64,000 nt of DNA from Streptomyces guryensis (GTDB lineage Bacteria > Actinomycetota > Actinomycetes > Streptomycetales > Streptomycetaceae), in NCBI RefSeq assembly GCF_021261325.1, contig NZ_JAJSBI010000012.1, positions 1 through 64,000 on the forward strand, in the 5' to 3' direction. The position numbers were made by a program, and so were the translations under genes. A model generated the notes under the pieces. That model was not told the DNA's origin. It worked only from the letters and a program-made list of their open reading frames with translations, and ran no database searches. Shown in pieces: positions 42,895 to 51,606 of the stretch (the stretch's first letter is position 1; every line of letters starts with the position of its first letter).

Positions 42895-45138
42895 GTGGCA
42901 GCCCTTGCACGCTGGTGTGTTCGGCACCGCCTCGTCGCGGTACTGCTGTGGCTCCTCGCCTTCGGCGGGGTGAGCGCGGCCGCCGCCGTCACGGGCTCGG
43001 CGTACTCGAACGACTACGAGGCTCCCGGCACCCAGTCCGGCCGGGCCATGCAACTGCTGCAGGAGGGCTTCCCGGGGTTCGGCGGCGACAGCGACACCGT
43101 TGTCTGGCACACCACGTCCGGCACCGTCCGCGCCGCGGATGTCGAGCAGACGATGACCGAGACCCTGGACAAGATCGCCGACCTGCCCGGCATCGCCTCC
43201 GTCGCCAGTCCCTACGACGGTCAGGGCACGGGCCGGATCAGCGCCGACGGGCACACCGCGTACGCCACGGTCACCTTCGACGACCGGGCCGAGGACATCA
43301 AGAAGCCCGAGGCCGAGGCGGTGGTCCACACGGCCGAGGCGGCCCGGGCCGATGGTCTCCAGGTGGAGCTGGGCGGCAGTGCCGTCGCGCTCACCGAGTC
43401 GGCCGGCGGACACCTGGCCGAGGTGGTCGGCGTGGTCGTCGCCGCAGCCGTGCTGTTCCTCGCCTTCGGCTCGCTCGCCGCCTCGATGCTGCCCATCGCG
43501 ACCGCGCTGGTGAGCGTCGGGACCGCGTACGGCGCGATCGTGCTGCTCGGGCACGCCATGACCGTCGCCGACTTCGCGCCCATGCTCGGGATGCTGATCG
43601 GGCTCGGCGTCGGCATCGACTACGCGCTGTTCATCGTGACCAGACACCGGCGCGGACTCAAACGCGGGCTGTCCGTCACCGAGGCGGTCACGGGCGCCGT
43701 GGCGACGACGGGACGCGCCGTGGTCTTCGCGGGTGCCACGGTCTGCATCGCCCTGCTGGGGATGCTGATCCTGCGGCTGAGCTTCCTCAACGGCGTCGCG
43801 ATCGCCGCCTGTCTGACCGTCGTCCTGACGGTCGCGGCCTCCGTCACCCTGCTGCCCGCCCTGCTGACCTTCATCGGCCCGCGCGCCCTGAGCCGGCGTG
43901 AGCGGCGCCATCTGGAGGAGCACGGCCCCCAACCGGAGCTGCCGACCGGTTTCGCCCACCGCTGGTCGGCGTTCGTGGAACGCCACCCCAAGGTGCTCGG
44001 CATCGTCGCGCTGGTCGTCATGACCGTCCTGGCGCTGCCCACGCTCTCCCTCCACCTGGGCACCTCCGACCAGGGCAACGACCCCAAGTCGTCCACCACC
44101 AGGCAGGCGTACGACCTCCTCGGGGACGGCTTCGGGCCCGGCGTCAACGGCCCGCTCACCGTGGTGACGCGCGTCGACGGGGCCGAGGACAAACTCGCCC
44201 TCGACAACCTCGACGCCACCATCCGCACCACCGAGGGTGTCGCGTCGGTGACCCCGGTGACGTACGACACCGGCGGCGACACCGCGTACTTCACCATCGT
44301 CCCCGAGTCGGCGCCCCAGTCGCAGAAGACCAGCGACCTGGTCGACCGGCTGCGCACCGAGGTGCTGCCGCGCGCCGAGACCGGCACCTCGCTCGACCTG
44401 CACGTCGGCGGTGTGACGGCTTCGTACGACGACTTCGCGGACGTCATCGTCGGCAAGCTGCCCCTGTTCGTCGGCGTCGTCATCGGCCTCGGCTGCCTGC
44501 TCCTGCTGCTCGCCTTCCGGTCGATCGGCATCCCGGTGAAGGCCGCAGCGATGAACGTCGCAGCGGTCGCCGCAGCCTTCGGTGTCGTCGTCGCGATCTT
44601 CCAGTGGGGCTGGGGGAGCGAACTCCTGGGCCTCGGGCGGGCCGGGCCGATCGAGCCCTTCCTCCCCGTGATCATGGTGTCCGTCCTGTTCGGTCTCTCC
44701 ATGGACTACCAGGTCTTCCTGGTCAGCCGGATGTACGAGGAGTGGCTGGAGACCGGCGACAACCGGCGCGCCGTTCGCGTCGGCCTCGCCGAGACCAGCC
44801 GGGTGATCAACTCCGCCGCGGTCATCATGATCTCCGTCTTCCTCGCCTTCGTCCTCAGCGGCGACCGTGTGATCGCCATGTTCGGCATCGCGCTCGCCTC
44901 CGCCGTCGCCCTGGACGCCTTCGTGCTCCGCACCCTGCTCGTACCGGCCCTCATGCACATGCTCGGCGGCGCCAACTGGTGGCTGCCCCGCTGGCTCGAC
45001 CAGCGCCTGCCCCGCATCAGCATCGAACCTCCTGAGGCCCGCGCGGCTCATGAAAGGCTGGCCGCTGCGACGGACGCCGAGGTGGCGGACGTGCTGGCGA
45101 AGGGGCAGGAAGAGGATGTACGCGATACCTCTGGGTGA
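42895..45138 (+). CDS. MMPL-family membrane transporter (RND superfamily)
   Basis: 747 residues. Two tandem halves, each with an N-terminal helix, an extracytoplasmic domain and five further membrane helices. The key aspartate-tyrosine pair of MMPL proteins is GVGIDYALFIVTRHRRGLKRG in the first half and GLSMDYQVFLVSRMYEEWLETG in the second. Exports lipids or drugs using proton flow. GTG start with GGGAG upstream; possible operator at 42834. Its 3' end overlaps the acetyltransferase start by 23 bases, so the two are cotranscribed. Confidence 0.94.
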   Translation: MAALARWCVRHRLVAVLLWLLAFGGVSAAAAVTGSAYSNDYEAPGTQSGRAMQLLQEGFPGFGGDSDTVVWHTTSGTVRAADVEQTMTETLDKIADLPGIASVASPYDGQGTGRISADGHTAYATVTFDDRAEDIKKPEAEAVVHTAEAARADGLQVELGGSAVALTESAGGHLAEVVGVVVAAAVLFLAFGSLAASMLPIATALVSVGTAYGAIVLLGHAMTVADFAPMLGMLIGLGVGIDYALFIVTRHRRGLKRGLSVTEAVTGAVATTGRAVVFAGATVCIALLGMLILRLSFLNGVAIAACLTVVLTVAASVTLLPALLTFIGPRALSRRERRHLEEHGPQPELPTGFAHRWSAFVERHPKVLGIVALVVMTVLALPTLSLHLGTSDQGNDPKSSTTRQAYDLLGDGFGPGVNGPLTVVTRVDGAEDKLALDNLDATIRTTEGVASVTPVTYDTGGDTAYFTIVPESAPQSQKTSDLVDRLRTEVLPRAETGTSLDLHVGGVTASYDDFADVIVGKLPLFVGVVIGLGCLLLLLAFRSIGIPVKAAAMNVAAVAAAFGVVVAIFQWGWGSELLGLGRAGPIEPFLPVIMVSVLFGLSMDYQVFLVSRMYEEWLETGDNRRAVRVGLAETSRVINSAAVIMISVFLAFVLSGDRVIAMFGIALASAVALDAFVLRTLLVPALMHMLGGANWWLPRWLDQRLPRISIEPPEARAAHERLAAATDAEVADVLAKGQEEDVRDTSG

Positions 45139-45688
45139 CGATGCCGAACTTCGTCCCCTGGAGCCCTGGCACGCCGAGGAGTTCCTGGCGCACCTGGAGC
45201 GGGGGCGGGACTTCATCGGGCAGTTCATCGGGTTCGGCTCCAAGGCCGTCGACGTGCCCTCCGCGCGGGAGGTGCTCCAGCGGTACGCCGACATGCGCGC
45301 CGCCGACACCGCCTCGCACCACGGCATCTGGCTGGACGGAAGGCTCGTGGGCGGCGTGCTCACGCTCAACTTCGACGCGGAGACCGGAAACGCCGAGGTC
45401 GGCTGCTGGCTGGAGCCCGCGGCGACGGGCCGCGGGCTGATCACCCGCGCGATGCGGGTGCTCATCGACTGGGTGGTCGAGGAGCGCGGCATCCACCGCA
45501 TCGAATGGGTCGCCGCCTCGGGGAACGTACCCAGCCTGAACGTCGCCCGGCGCCTCGGAATGACCCGCGATGGGGTACGACGCCAGGCGCACCCCTATGG
45601 TGGGGTGCGGCACGACCTCGAGGTGTGGTCGATCCTCGCCCCGGAGTGGCGTGAAGCACGCGCGCGTGCCGAACAGAACGATCAGTAA
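45116..45688 (+). CDS. RimJ/RimL-type GNAT N-acetyltransferase
   Basis: 190 residues from ATG 45116 (MYAIPLGDDAELRPLEPWHAEEF) with AGGAAGAGG just upstream. The acetyl-CoA-binding block is EVGCWLEPAATGRGLITRAMRVLIDWVVEERGIHRIEW, then NVPSLNVARRLGMTRDG, the typical GNAT end. Substrate is probably a ribosomal protein N-terminus, an amino sugar or a drug; not decidable. It starts inside the MMPL gene (23-base overlap), suggesting translational coupling and possibly a shared resistance role. Confidence 0.93.
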   Translation: MYAIPLGDDAELRPLEPWHAEEFLAHLERGRDFIGQFIGFGSKAVDVPSAREVLQRYADMRAADTASHHGIWLDGRLVGGVLTLNFDAETGNAEVGCWLEPAATGRGLITRAMRVLIDWVVEERGIHRIEWVAASGNVPSLNVARRLGMTRDGVRRQAHPYGGVRHDLEVWSILAPEWREARARAEQNDQ

Positions 45689-45755
45689 AGATCAGTAAGA
45701 AGAGGCCTCCGCGATCGCCGCGACGATCATTAAGAGACTTCTCAGACAGCGTCCG

Positions 45756-45761
45756 TACGGT
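45756..45761 (+). promoter_or_regulatory. -10 element of 45769 gene (near-leaderless)
   Basis: TACGGT lies seven bases before the ATG at 45769 and matches the other leaderless promoters in the window. Confidence 0.45.
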
Positions 45762-45768
45762 GCGAGGT

Positions 45769-46326
45769 ATGGGAACCACCAAGACTGATGACGAGGCCGG
45801 CACGACCGCGGCCACCGAAGTGAAGCCCGACGAGGAGACGGTGGACGCCACCGCGGCCGAAAAGACCCCCGAGGAGGCGACCGCCGAGGCAGACCTTGTC
45901 GAGAGCGACCGTGCGAGCGACGAGGAAGGCCCGGCCGGCGTCGGCATGGGTGCGGGCGCCGTCGTCTCCGCCGGGCTCGGCATCGTCTCGCTGACCGGCA
46001 GCTGGATCGGCACGGTGGCCGCCGCACGCCAGACGCTCGTGGGCCAGCTGGGGACCTCCCAGTCCGCGACCGTCGCCAAGCAGGTCAAGGCGGTCTACGG
46101 CGACGCCTGGCAGACCAGCGCCCTGTGGGGTGGCCTCTTTGCGCTCCTCGCGCTGGTCGTGGGTGTCGTGGTGCTCGCCCGGCCCGCCTTCGGCGCGCCC
46201 GGCAAGGCACAGCCGGTGTGGATCAAGTCGGTCGCCTGGGGCGGTGTCGCACTCGGCGTCATCGGCCTGCTCCTGGCCGTCCTCAAGTACACCGACATCC
46301 TGCTCGGGCTGCCGTCCGCCGGCTGA
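45769..46326 (+). CDS. Membrane protein with acidic N-terminal tail
   Basis: 185 residues. Residues 1-57 are Glu/Asp/Thr/Ala-rich and disordered. Three hydrophobic segments follow: VGMGAGAVVSAGLGIVSLTGSWIGTV, ALWGGLFALLALVVGVVVLA, and SVAWGGVALGVIGLLLAVLKY, suggesting an integral membrane protein with a soluble loop between segments 1 and 2. No family recognised. Leaderless promoter at 45756-45761. Followed by a TCCGTAAG hairpin. Confidence 0.8.
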   Translation: MGTTKTDDEAGTTAATEVKPDEETVDATAAEKTPEEATAEADLVESDRASDEEGPAGVGMGAGAVVSAGLGIVSLTGSWIGTVAAARQTLVGQLGTSQSATVAKQVKAVYGDAWQTSALWGGLFALLALVVGVVVLARPAFGAPGKAQPVWIKSVAWGGVALGVIGLLLAVLKYTDILLGLPSAG

Positions 46327-46357
46327 ATCAGCGCAGGTCCTGAGGGGTCTTAGGGCG

Positions 46358-46376
46358 TCCGTAAGCACCTTACGGA
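46358..46376 (+). terminator. Hairpin TCCGTAAG-CAC-CTTACGGA
   Basis: Perfect 8-bp stem with a three-base loop, 32 bases after the preceding stop. Flanking CCTGAGGGG and CCTGAGGCCCC may extend the structure. Confidence 0.6.
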
Positions 46377-46523
46377 GGTCCTGAGGCCCCTCACGCGCAT
46401 CTAAGGCCCCCGGTGCGCCCGAAGATGCGGAACTCTCCCGATGTGGCGCACCCCCCTTGGAGACGAAGGTTGAGGCATCGCAGCAAGCGAAGCCCGAAAA
46501 CCGCCTCTCACAAGGGACACCAC

Positions 46524-46709
46524 ATGTACGAGTACGAGATCTCCCAGTTCCGCTCCGCCGAACTGATCCGCCAGGCCGAGCACGAGCGACTGGCACGCGC
46601 GGTCGTCCGCGGCCGCCGCGCCGCCCGCCGCGAGGCCACACAGCGCTCCGCCGAGGACGAAAGCCATAGCCCACGCCTTCGCCGGCTCCGGTCCGCCCGC
46701 GCGGCGTGA
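46524..46709 (+). CDS. Small basic conserved protein
   Basis: 61 residues. MYEYEISQFRSAELIRQAEHERLARAVVRGRRAARREATQ is a single, highly charged amphipathic helix, rich in Arg and Ala; the remainder is basic. ATG 46524 has AGGGAC upstream. Similar small MYEYEI-type proteins are common in Streptomyces, but no function is assigned. A nucleic-acid- or protein-binding helix is likely by composition only. Confidence 0.72.
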   Translation: MYEYEISQFRSAELIRQAEHERLARAVVRGRRAARREATQRSAEDESHSPRLRRLRSARAA

Positions 46710-46745
46710 GCGCGGGGCCTCTCCGGGAGGGCGGCGGCACATTTC

Positions 46746-46816
46746 CAGCCCGTCCGGTGTCTGAGGTCGAGGCCCGTTCAGGGCCGAAGCGGGAGTCTGG
46801 GGGCGGCGGCCCCCAG
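46746..46816. repeat. Long inverted-repeat intergenic element, copy B (half)
   Basis: CAGCCCGTCCGGTGTCTGAG, then GGCCCGTTCAGGGCCGAAGC and GGGGGCGGCGGCCCCCAG. It matches the right arm of copy A at 29929-29998 closely, but the left arm is missing. It separates the small basic protein gene from the LuxR-type regulator. Confidence 0.75.
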
Positions 46817-46852
46817 ACGAAAACCGCTCCCACGCCATCGGCCCCCCATGCG

Positions 46853-49800
46853 ATGCTCGGCGTCGTGGAGACCAGGTCCGTAAGTCCCGTGTTCGTCGGC
46901 CGAGCCGAAGAACTCGACACCCTGAACGACGCCCTCGCCCAAGCCGCCGCGGGCACCCCGCAGGCACTGTTGATCGGCGGGGAGGCCGGGGTCGGCAAGA
47001 CCCGGCTGGTCGAGGAGTTCGCCACCGCGGCCTGCCGTGCGGGTGCCGTCGTCGCGCTCGGCGGCTGTGTGGAGATAGGCGCCGACGGACTGCCCTTCGC
47101 CCCCTTCTCCACCGCCCTGCGCGCCCTGCGCCGTGAACTGCCCGACCAGCTTGCCGCCGCGGCCGCCGGGCAGGAGGAGGAGCTCACCCGGCTCCTGCCC
47201 GAGCTGGGCGAAACCTCCGGAGGCCGGCATGACGAGGAAGGCATGGCCCGCCTCTTCGAACTCACCGTCCGCGTCCTGGAGCGCGTCGCCGCCGACCGGA
47301 CCGTCGTCGTCGCCCTCGAAGACCTTCACTGGGCCGACGCCTCCACCCGCCACCTCCTCGCCTACCTCTTCCGCACTCTGCGCACCGGCCGCCTCGTCGT
47401 CCTCGCCACCTACCGCGCCGACGACATCCACCGCCGCCACCCGCTGCGCCCCCTGCTCGCGGAACTCGACCGGCTGCGCACCGTCCGCCGCGTCGAACTC
47501 GGCCGCTTCAACCGGGAGGAAGTGGGCCGCCAGATCGCCGGCATCCTCGCCGCGGAACCGGACCCCACCCAGGTCGACGACATCTTCGAACGCTCCGACG
47601 GCAACGCCTTCTTCGTCGAGGAACTCGCCGTCTGCGCCACCGAGGGCTGCGGAACCGGCCTCACCGACTCCCTCCGCGACCTGCTCCTGGTCCGTGTCGA
47701 GGGCCTGCCCGAGATCGCCCAGCGGGTCGCCCGGATCGTCGCCGAGGGCGGCTCCACCGTCGAGTACCGGCTGCTCGCCGCCGTCGCCCGGCTCGCCGAG
47801 GACGACCTCATCGAAGCGCTGCGGGCCGCGGTGAACGCCAACATCCTGCTCGCCACGCCCGTCGGCGACGGCTACCGCTTCCGCCACTCCCTGGTCCGCG
47901 AGGCCGTCAGCGACGACCTCCTGCCCGGCGAGCGCTCCCGCCTCAACCGCCGCTACGCCGAGGCCCTGGAGGCCGACCCGGCGCTCGTCCCCGCCGACCA
48001 GCGCGTCATGCGCCTGGCCAGCTACTGGTACCACGCCCACAGCGCGGCCAAGGCCCTCCCCGCCGTCCTGGACGCCTCCGTCGAGGCCCGCTGCCGCCAC
48101 GCCTACAGCGAGCAACTGCGGCTCCTGGAACGGGCGATGGAGCTGTGGGACACCGCCCCCGAAGACGTACGGGACCAGCTGCGCCCCATCGACTACACCG
48201 AGGTCCACCCTCCCAGCGGCTGCGACCCGGCCACCACACCCCTGCGCTACCTCGACCTGATGGCCGAGGCCGCGGTCGCCGGCCGGCTGTCCGGTGAACG
48301 CGAACGCGCCCTGAAGATCACCAAGCGGGCCCTGCATCTGCTGGAGGACGAGGGCGATCCGCTGCGCGCGGCCTGGTTCTGGACGCAGCGCTCCATGCTG
48401 GTGCAGAGCCAGGCGCGTGGCGACGGCTGGAAGGAACTCGCCACCGCCCAGGAACTGGTGCGCGGCCTGCCGCCGTCGGAGGTGCACGCCGAGGTGCTGG
48501 CCGCCGTCGCCGGTTGGTCGATGCTGCGCGCACCCGGTCCGGACGCCTTCCACGCCGCCGAGCGTGCGGTGGAGTACGCGCGCATGGTGGGTGCCCAGGA
48601 AACCGAGATGAACGCCCGTCTCACGCTCGGCGGCCTGATGGTCGACGCGGGTGACGTAGAAGCGGGGCTCGCGACGATGTACGAGGTCAAGGAACGGGCG
48701 GTCGCGGACGGCATCGCCTATGTCGCCGGCCGGGCCTACATCAACCTGCCGTCGGAGCTGGACTCGGTGGGGCGTTCACGTGAAGCCGTCCCGATCCTCG
48801 AGGAGGGGGTCCTCCACACCCGGAAGTTCGGGCTGCTGAACTCCGAGGCATGGGTGTGGGCCAACCTCTCCGACGCGCTCTACGCGCTCGGCCGCTGGGA
48901 CGAGGCAGCCCAGGCCGCGGAGAACACACTGCTGCGGGGGCAGAACGCCAAACCTCAGGGCACGGGAGCCATGTGCCTGGCGAAGGTCGCACTGGGCCGG
49001 GGCGACGTGGCCGAGGCGGCCCGTCAACTGGGCACCGCCCGTGGACACTTCGGCACGCACGACCCCATGCCCCAGCAGTCACTGCCGCTCTCCTGCATCG
49101 CAGTCGGCGTCGCCGCGGCGGAGGGCCGGATCCTCGACGCCCGCGCCGAACTCGCCCGAGTCCTGGCCCCCGGCTTCCCGCCCGGCACCCAGGACTACGG
49201 CTGGCCCCTGCTCCTCGCCGCCGCCACCGCCGAGGCCGACGCCCGCGCCCTGCCCGCCGCGGCACAAGGCCGCGCCGACGCCCTCGAACGACTCCGCGAG
49301 GCCGTCAAGAAAACCACCACCGACACCCCCATCTGGCTCGCCCACGAGCAGTGGGTCCGCGCCGAACTCGCCCGCGCCGAGGGCCGCGACACCACCGACA
49401 CCTGGTCGGACGTGGTCACCTCCTTCGAATCGCTGGACCGCCCCTACGACCTCGCCCGCGTCCGCCACCGGCTGGCCGAGGCCCTCCTCACCTCGGGCGG
49501 TGACGACGAACGCGACCGCGCCACCGAACTGCTGCGCCTGGCCCACGCCGTGGCCGACCACCTCGGCGCCCGTCCCCTTGGCGACGCCGTCACCCTGCTC
49601 GCCCAGCGGGCCCGCCTTCCTCTGAAGCGCGTCCCGGACCAGAGGCCCGCCGACGCCGCCGAAGCCCTCGGCCTCACCGGCCGGGAACGCGACGTCCTGC
49701 GCCTGGTCGCCGCCGGTCGCACCAACCGCCAGATAGCCGAGGAGCTCTTCATCTCCCCGAAGACCGCGAGCGTGCATGTGTCGAACATTCTGGCCAAGCT

Positions 49801-49891
49801 CGGCGTCTCAGGAAGAGGAGAGGCGGCGGCGGTGGCCCACCGACGGGGACTCTTCCCGCCGGGGGACGGCGACCGGCTGATCGCCGGATGA
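46853..49891 (+). CDS. Large AAA-LuxR transcriptional regulator (LAL/MalT-type)
   Basis: 1012 residues from ATG 46853; GTG 46865 (VETRSVSPVFVGR) is an alternative. N-terminal AAA domain: Walker A IGGEAGVGKTRLVEEF near residue 43, Walker B VVVALEDLHWADAST. The middle is a TPR-like helical array. The C-terminal LuxR HTH is LTGRERDVLRLVAAGRTNRQIAEELFISPKTASVHVSNILAKLGVSG (residues about 941-987). Such regulators hydrolyse ATP and activate transcription. The open frame continues upstream to 46706 through repeat copy B, which is not coding. Followed 22 bases later by the DUF6191 gene. Confidence 0.92.
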   Translation: MLGVVETRSVSPVFVGRAEELDTLNDALAQAAAGTPQALLIGGEAGVGKTRLVEEFATAACRAGAVVALGGCVEIGADGLPFAPFSTALRALRRELPDQLAAAAAGQEEELTRLLPELGETSGGRHDEEGMARLFELTVRVLERVAADRTVVVALEDLHWADASTRHLLAYLFRTLRTGRLVVLATYRADDIHRRHPLRPLLAELDRLRTVRRVELGRFNREEVGRQIAGILAAEPDPTQVDDIFERSDGNAFFVEELAVCATEGCGTGLTDSLRDLLLVRVEGLPEIAQRVARIVAEGGSTVEYRLLAAVARLAEDDLIEALRAAVNANILLATPVGDGYRFRHSLVREAVSDDLLPGERSRLNRRYAEALEADPALVPADQRVMRLASYWYHAHSAAKALPAVLDASVEARCRHAYSEQLRLLERAMELWDTAPEDVRDQLRPIDYTEVHPPSGCDPATTPLRYLDLMAEAAVAGRLSGERERALKITKRALHLLEDEGDPLRAAWFWTQRSMLVQSQARGDGWKELATAQELVRGLPPSEVHAEVLAAVAGWSMLRAPGPDAFHAAERAVEYARMVGAQETEMNARLTLGGLMVDAGDVEAGLATMYEVKERAVADGIAYVAGRAYINLPSELDSVGRSREAVPILEEGVLHTRKFGLLNSEAWVWANLSDALYALGRWDEAAQAAENTLLRGQNAKPQGTGAMCLAKVALGRGDVAEAARQLGTARGHFGTHDPMPQQSLPLSCIAVGVAAAEGRILDARAELARVLAPGFPPGTQDYGWPLLLAAATAEADARALPAAAQGRADALERLREAVKKTTTDTPIWLAHEQWVRAELARAEGRDTTDTWSDVVTSFESLDRPYDLARVRHRLAEALLTSGGDDERDRATELLRLAHAVADHLGARPLGDAVTLLAQRARLPLKRVPDQRPADAAEALGLTGRERDVLRLVAAGRTNRQIAEELFISPKTASVHVSNILAKLGVSGRGEAAAVAHRRGLFPPGDGDRLIAG

Positions 49892-49913
49892 CGGAGCAGC
49901 TGAAGGGAAAGCG

Positions 49914-50096
49914 ATGTTCAACGTCTTCGAGGAACTCTTCGCACCCGGCCGCAAGCACACCCGTGACGAGAAGAAGAGGCTGGAACTGACCCGCGAGGAC
50001 GTCGGCGACAACGACCCCGGTCGCGGGCCGATAGACCTCGAGGCCGGGAAGGTCGTAGTGCGGCCGCCCCGGCGGGAGGACGCTGCCGAGGAGTGA
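49914..50096 (+). CDS. DUF6191-type small protein
   Basis: 60 residues. MFNVFEELFAPGRKHTRDEKKRLELTREDVGDNDPGRGPIDLEAGKVVVR, charged, soluble, no known function. From memory this composition is that of the DUF6191 family. ATG 49914 has GAAGGGAAAG just upstream. Probably cotranscribed with the LuxR-type regulator. Confidence 0.8.
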   Translation: MFNVFEELFAPGRKHTRDEKKRLELTREDVGDNDPGRGPIDLEAGKVVVRPPRREDAAEE

Positions 50097-50100
50097 TTCC

Positions 50101-51262
50101 TCAGCCGACCTGCAGCTCCAGTATTCGGTCGTCTCCGGACTTCGGGTCTCCTCGTTCCGTCGGTGTTGCTCGTCGTCAGCCACAGCTTGTCGCCGCCGGC
50201 CGAGACCACGGTGCGCAGACGGCCGTACCTGCCCTCCAGGAAGGGCTGCGGATCGGCCGAGGCCGCCGTGCCCTTCAGCGGTATGCGCCACAGGCGCTGG
50301 CCCTTCAGGCCCGCCATCCAGATCGAGCCCCCGGCGTAGGCGACGCCACTGGGGGAGGCGTCGTCCGTGTGCCACTGGGCTATCGGGTTGTGGTACTTGG
50401 GGTCGGACGATTTTCCCTCGGCGTCCGGCCAGCCGTAGTTGTCGCCCGGCTTGATCGCGTTCAGCTCGTCCCAGGTGTCCTGGCCGAACTCCGAGGCGAA
50501 CAGGCGCTGTTCGGGGTCCCAGGCCAGGCCCTGAACGTTGCGGTGGCCGTAGGTGTAGACGGGGGAGTCCGCGAACGGATTGCCGGGAGCCGGGTCGCCC
50601 TCCGGGGTCAGGCGGAGGATCTTGCCGCCCAGGGAGTTCTTGTCCTGGGCCAGCCCCCGGTTTCCGCTCTCGCCCGTGCCCGCGTACAGCATCTTGTCCG
50701 GGCCGAAGGCGATCCGGCCGCCGTTGTGGATGTAGCCCTTGGGGATGCCCTTGAAGATGGTGTCCGGCGCGCCCAGCTGTTCGCCGGCCGGCTTCTTCGC
50801 GTCGTACAGCAGGCGGACGATGCGGTTGTCCGAGGCCGAGGTGAAGTACGCGTAGATCATGTGGTCCGCGGCGTAGTCCGGGGAGAGCGCGATGCCGAGG
50901 AGGCCGCCCTCTCCGGCGGGGGACACCCCGGAAACCTTGCCCAGCTCGGTCTTCCGGCCCGTCTTCTCGTCGACCTTCGTGATCGTCCCCTTGTCCCGGG
51001 AGGAGACCAGCAGGCCGCCGCCGGGCAGCGGGGCGAGGCCCCAGGGGGTGTTCAGGCCCGTGGTGACCGTGCGCAGCACCTTGACGGAACCCTTGGCGGG
51101 CGCCGCCTGTCCGGCGGCATGCTCCGACGCGGAAGCGTTCCCGGATGCACCCCTTGGCGCCGTACTGTCGCCGCCGCCTCCGGACCCTCCCCCGGAGGAA
51201 CAGCCCGCCGTCAGCAGGAGTGCGGTCGTGGCCAGCACGGCCGGCACAGCTCGTCGTAGCAC
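50101..51262 (-). pseudogene. PQQ-dependent sugar dehydrogenase lipoprotein, broken by one-base frameshift
   Basis: GTG 51262 with GAAGGGA upstream. Signal with lipobox, ALLLTAGCSSGGGSG, then a six-bladed propeller of the soluble glucose/sorbosone dehydrogenase family (LNTPWGLAPLPGGGLLVSSRD, GHRNVQGLAWDPEQRLFASEFGQDTWDELN, DNYGWPDAEG). At 50155-50156 there is one extra base: the plus strand reads CTCGTTCCG. Removing one T restores TDGRGDPKSGDDRILELQVG and a stop at 50101, giving 386 residues. As given, the frame runs on to 49808, into the LuxR gene on the other strand. The length 1162 equals 3 x 387 + 1. Either a recent mutation or a sequencing error. The PQQ/calcium region lies before the break. 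Confidence 0.85.
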
Positions 51263-51606
51263 GGTCTTGGTCCCTTCGGGCGGCGGTCCGGCGGCAGGTT
51301 CTACTTGTCTTACACCGCTCGCGCCTCGCAGGTTCCCGGTCCACGGGTACCGAATCCCCGACGCCCCGGACCCCTCCGCTTCCGGCCTCACGACCGCTGT
51401 CCTCAGTCCCAGGATCCCCGCGCCCGGCAGCTGCGCCACCTCGGTGAGGTCGCCGGGGACCGGTCGCAGGGTCGCGGACGCCGCGTTTTCGTGGCGCAGC
51501 GTTCCTGTTCGGTGCCGGGGACCGGGGCGAGGTGCTGCCTTTGCGCCGGTGCCCGGGCCAGGCGGTCCCGGGTGGGCGTGACTTGGTTCCGCGGTAACCG
51601 TTGTCG
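51263..51606. other. 344-base spacer upstream of the sugar dehydrogenase gene
   Basis: Holds the dehydrogenase promoter region (about 51263-51397) and the degenerate reductase copy (51398-51592). No independent gene is seen. Confidence 0.6.
51398..51592 (-). pseudogene. Degenerate copy of the aldo/keto reductase 3' end
   Basis: About 195 bases match the 3' end of the neighbouring aldo/keto reductase gene (51604-51797) at an offset of 204-207 bases: CAGTCCCAGGATCCCCG, GGCAGCTGCGCCACCTCGG, GTGCCGGGGACCGGG/GTGCCCGGGACCGGG and GGGCGTGAC recur in order. Read on the minus strand in a shared frame it yields ENAASATLRPVPGDLTEVAQLP, against ENAASAALRLSPQDLAEVAQLP in the intact gene. No start codon; a leftover of a tandem partial duplication. 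Confidence 0.75.
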
